Assembly: GCA_013298335.1 (NCBI GenBank)
Contig: JAAFHI010000164.1
Span: forward strand, 1 to 7,068
Direction: 5' to 3'
DNA length: 7,068 bases
Origin: Actinomycetota bacterium
GTDB taxonomy: Bacteria; Acidobacteriota; Blastocatellia; Chloracidobacteriales; Chloracidobacteriaceae
Shown: positions 6,331 through 7,068 of the stretch, in pieces
Numbering within the stretch: position 1 is the first letter of the stretch
Layout of the letters: the number at the start of each line of letters is the position of its first letter
Notes under the pieces: generated by a model
Databases searched by the model: none
What the model saw: only the letters and a program-made list of their open reading frames with translations
Told to the model about the DNA's origin: nothing
Program-made: the position numbers and the translations under genes

Positions 6331-6345
6331 TTATTCTGAGAACAA
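6331..6345. promoter_or_regulatory. Near-perfect palindrome in the divergent intergenic region
   Basis: TTATTCTGAGAACAA is a 7-1-7 palindrome with six of seven matching positions. It sits in the 223-bp region between the response regulator and the divergent glcG-like gene, where an autoregulatory operator would be expected. OmpR-family proteins more often bind direct repeats, so this could belong to another regulator or be chance. Confidence 0.25.
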
Positions 6346-6416
6346 GGTTAAATTTCACTCATTCAGGGTAAGCCACCCACCTTCCGCCCTTGCCGAAGCC
6401 CATCCGTCAAGGCCGC

Positions 6417-6445
6417 TGGAAACGCCCAATCCGTTTCGGTATACC
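6417..6445 (+). promoter_or_regulatory. Candidate promoter for the glcG-like gene
   Basis: TGGAAA (6417-6422) and TATACC (6440-6445) are separated by 17 nt. Each matches four of six consensus positions. The predicted start near 6452 leaves a leader of about 60 nt before the ATG at 6514. The -10 is embedded in the palindrome GGTATACC. It is the best plus-strand candidate in the region by eye, with no supporting data. Confidence 0.3.
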
Positions 6446-6502
6446 TCCGCCCGTCGTTTCAAATCGAACCGGCCAATGCAATTCAATCCAGTTCACTTTT
6501 TC

Positions 6503-6507
6503 AGGAG
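6503..6507 (+). promoter_or_regulatory. Ribosome binding site fixing the glcG-like start
   Basis: AGGAG lies six nt before the ATG at 6514. The reading frame stays open upstream but has no other ATG, so this strong site supports the 6514 start and hence a product without an N-terminal signal peptide. Confidence 0.8.
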
Positions 6508-6513
6508 TCTTCA

Positions 6514-6909
6514 ATGGTTACTCTCGCGGATGCCCGTCGCATCATCGCCGCCGCCGAAGTCAAAGCCGCCGAAATCGGCCAGCCGATGAACATTGCCGTC
6601 GCCGACGCCGGCGGAAACCTCGTCTCGCACGTCCGCATGGACGGCGCGTGGATCGGCAGCATCGACATTTCCATCAAGAAGGCGTTCACGTCGCGCGCCT
6701 TCGACATCGCCACCAAGGACCTCGCCGAGCACAGCCAGTCCGGCAACCAGTTCTTCGGGATTCACGCCTCGAACGATGGCCGCATCATGATTTTCGCGGG
6801 CGGCATTCCGCTCAAGAAGGACGGGAAAGTCGTCGGAGCCATCGGCGTCAGCGGCGGTTCCGGCGAACAGGACCACGCCGTTGCCGAAGCCGGAGCGGCA
6901 GCCTTTTAA
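6514..6909 (+). CDS. glcG: GlcG/HbpS family (DUF336) heme-binding-type protein
   Basis: The 131-residue product matches the GlcG/HbpS family across its whole usual length. Key stretches are MNIAVADAGGNLVSHVRMDGAW (residues 25-46), the SIDISIKKAFTSRAF helix, and the glycine-rich C-terminus GGIPLKKDGKVVGAIGVSGGSGEQD. Family members include E. coli GlcG, encoded in the glycolate operon with no firmly known function, and Streptomyces HbpS, an octameric heme-binding protein that modulates the SenS-SenR two-component system. No signal peptide or membrane segment is visible, so it is probably cytoplasmic, unlike secreted HbpS. It is divergent from an OmpR-type regulator/kinase pair, and heptamer repeats begin 2 nt after its stop. 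Heme binding itself cannot be shown from sequence. The symbol reflects the family, not a proven glycolate role. Confidence 0.88.
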   Translation: MVTLADARRIIAAAEVKAAEIGQPMNIAVADAGGNLVSHVRMDGAWIGSIDISIKKAFTSRAFDIATKDLAEHSQSGNQFFGIHASNDGRIMIFAGGIPLKKDGKVVGAIGVSGGSGEQDHAVAEAGAAAF

Positions 6910-6911
6910 GA

Positions 6912-6946
6912 AGAATGCGGAATGCGGAATATCGAATGCGGAATGA
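6912..6946 (+). repeat. Degenerate heptamer repeat, GGAATGC orientation
   Basis: Five consecutive seven-base units keep strict register: AGAATGC, GGAATGC, GGAATAT, CGAATGC, GGAATGA. Thirty of 35 positions match GGAATGC. It is the reverse complement of the array at the right edge, so the two form inverted-repeat arms 62 nt apart. It starts immediately after the glcG-like stop codon. Confidence 0.9.
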
Positions 6947-6948
6947 AG

Positions 6949-6975
6949 AAAAAAACCGATTTCATCACGAAATCG
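6949..6975 (-). terminator. Minus-strand intrinsic terminator-like hairpin
   Basis: On the minus strand CGATTTC (6975-6969), loop GTGAT, and GAAATCG (6963-6957) form seven perfect pairs, followed by one G and seven T's (6955-6949). The stem is AT-rich and moderately strong. It would end transcripts arriving from the right through the heptamer array. It does not serve the plus-strand glcG-like gene, which has no U-tract in its direction. Confidence 0.55.
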
Positions 6976-6976
6976 C

Positions 6977-7003
6977 TTGACTCGCGGAAGTTCTGACTAC
7001 AAT
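6977..7003 (+). promoter_or_regulatory. Sigma-70-like promoter facing the heptamer array
   Basis: TTGACT (6977-6982) and TACAAT (6998-7003) each match five of six consensus positions. The spacer is 15 nt, one or two shorter than ideal. Transcription would begin at about 7010, at the first unit of the tandem array, so any transcript would carry the repeats in its leader. The downstream gene lies outside the window. Confidence 0.4.
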
Positions 7004-7008
7004 TCGCC

Positions 7009-7068
7009 GCATTCCGCATTCCGCATTCCGCATTCCGCATTCCGCATTCCGCATTCCGCATTCCGCAT
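7009..7068 (+). repeat. Perfect GCATTCC tandem array at the window edge
   Basis: Eight complete GCATTCC units and a partial ninth (GCAT) run to the last base without a single mismatch. Because seven is not a multiple of three, all three frames of one strand encode the same heptapeptide cycle and no frame on either strand contains a stop. Perfect short tandem units are prone to slippage, so copy number may vary between strains or be collapsed in assembly. The sequence stops inside it, as happens when a contig breaks at a repeat. Confidence 0.97.

Noticed and set aside
6390..6980. 196-codon plus-strand ORF overlapping the glcG-like gene
   Set aside because: It is an arginine-rich out-of-frame reading of glcG that continues into the heptamer repeat as MRNAE-type residues.
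7009..7068. CRISPR array
   Set aside because: The units are 7 bp and directly abutting with no spacers, so this is a simple tandem repeat.

Overview
The window is about 7 kb of GC-rich DNA (GC-rich third codon positions in every real gene) from a bacterium. The two-transmembrane HAMP sensor kinase, the PlsC acyltransferase and the use of both ATG and GTG starts fit a Gram-negative or deep-branching, perhaps uncultured, lineage. The sequence alone does not allow a narrower placement. Some starts have a clear Shine-Dalgarno (the OmpR-type regulator, glcG) and others have none (cdd, the DUF4388 regulator). The right edge stops inside a perfect 7-bp tandem array, as expected if this is a contig broken at a repeat.

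Layout, left to right. Positions 1-150 hold no gene I can assign. Positions 151-388, read on the minus strand, form a run of strong hairpins ending in a textbook intrinsic terminator with nine U's. An upstream segment can pair perfectly with the terminator's 3' arm, so this is a candidate structured RNA or attenuator-type leader and the least ordinary part of the left half. A minus-strand operon covers 2902-422: a two-receiver response regulator with a DUF4388 (PATAN) domain, a PlsC acyltransferase (GTGA overlap) and cytidine deaminase. Divergent from it on the plus strand are a YraN/UPF0102 nuclease-fold protein and purN, 5 nt apart. purN converges on a minus-strand two-component system, and the purN and kinase stop codons overlap. 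That system is an OmpR-type response regulator followed 4 nt later by its sensor kinase. Divergent from the regulator, across a 223-bp intergenic region, is a GlcG/HbpS-type heme-binding-family gene. The window closes with heptamer repeats in inverted orientation around a short spacer holding a minus-strand terminator hairpin and a plus-strand promoter-like sequence.

How the genes fit together: cdd and purN are nucleotide salvage and de novo purine synthesis genes, plsC makes phosphatidic acid for membranes, and yraN is a widespread housekeeping-associated gene of uncertain role. The more specific unit is the kinase/regulator pair back to back with the GlcG/HbpS-like gene, which recalls the HbpS-SenS-SenR heme/redox sensing arrangement of Streptomyces but uses different kinase and regulator families and a GlcG/HbpS-like protein without a visible signal peptide. 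There is no transposase, CRISPR array, tRNA or rRNA in the window.
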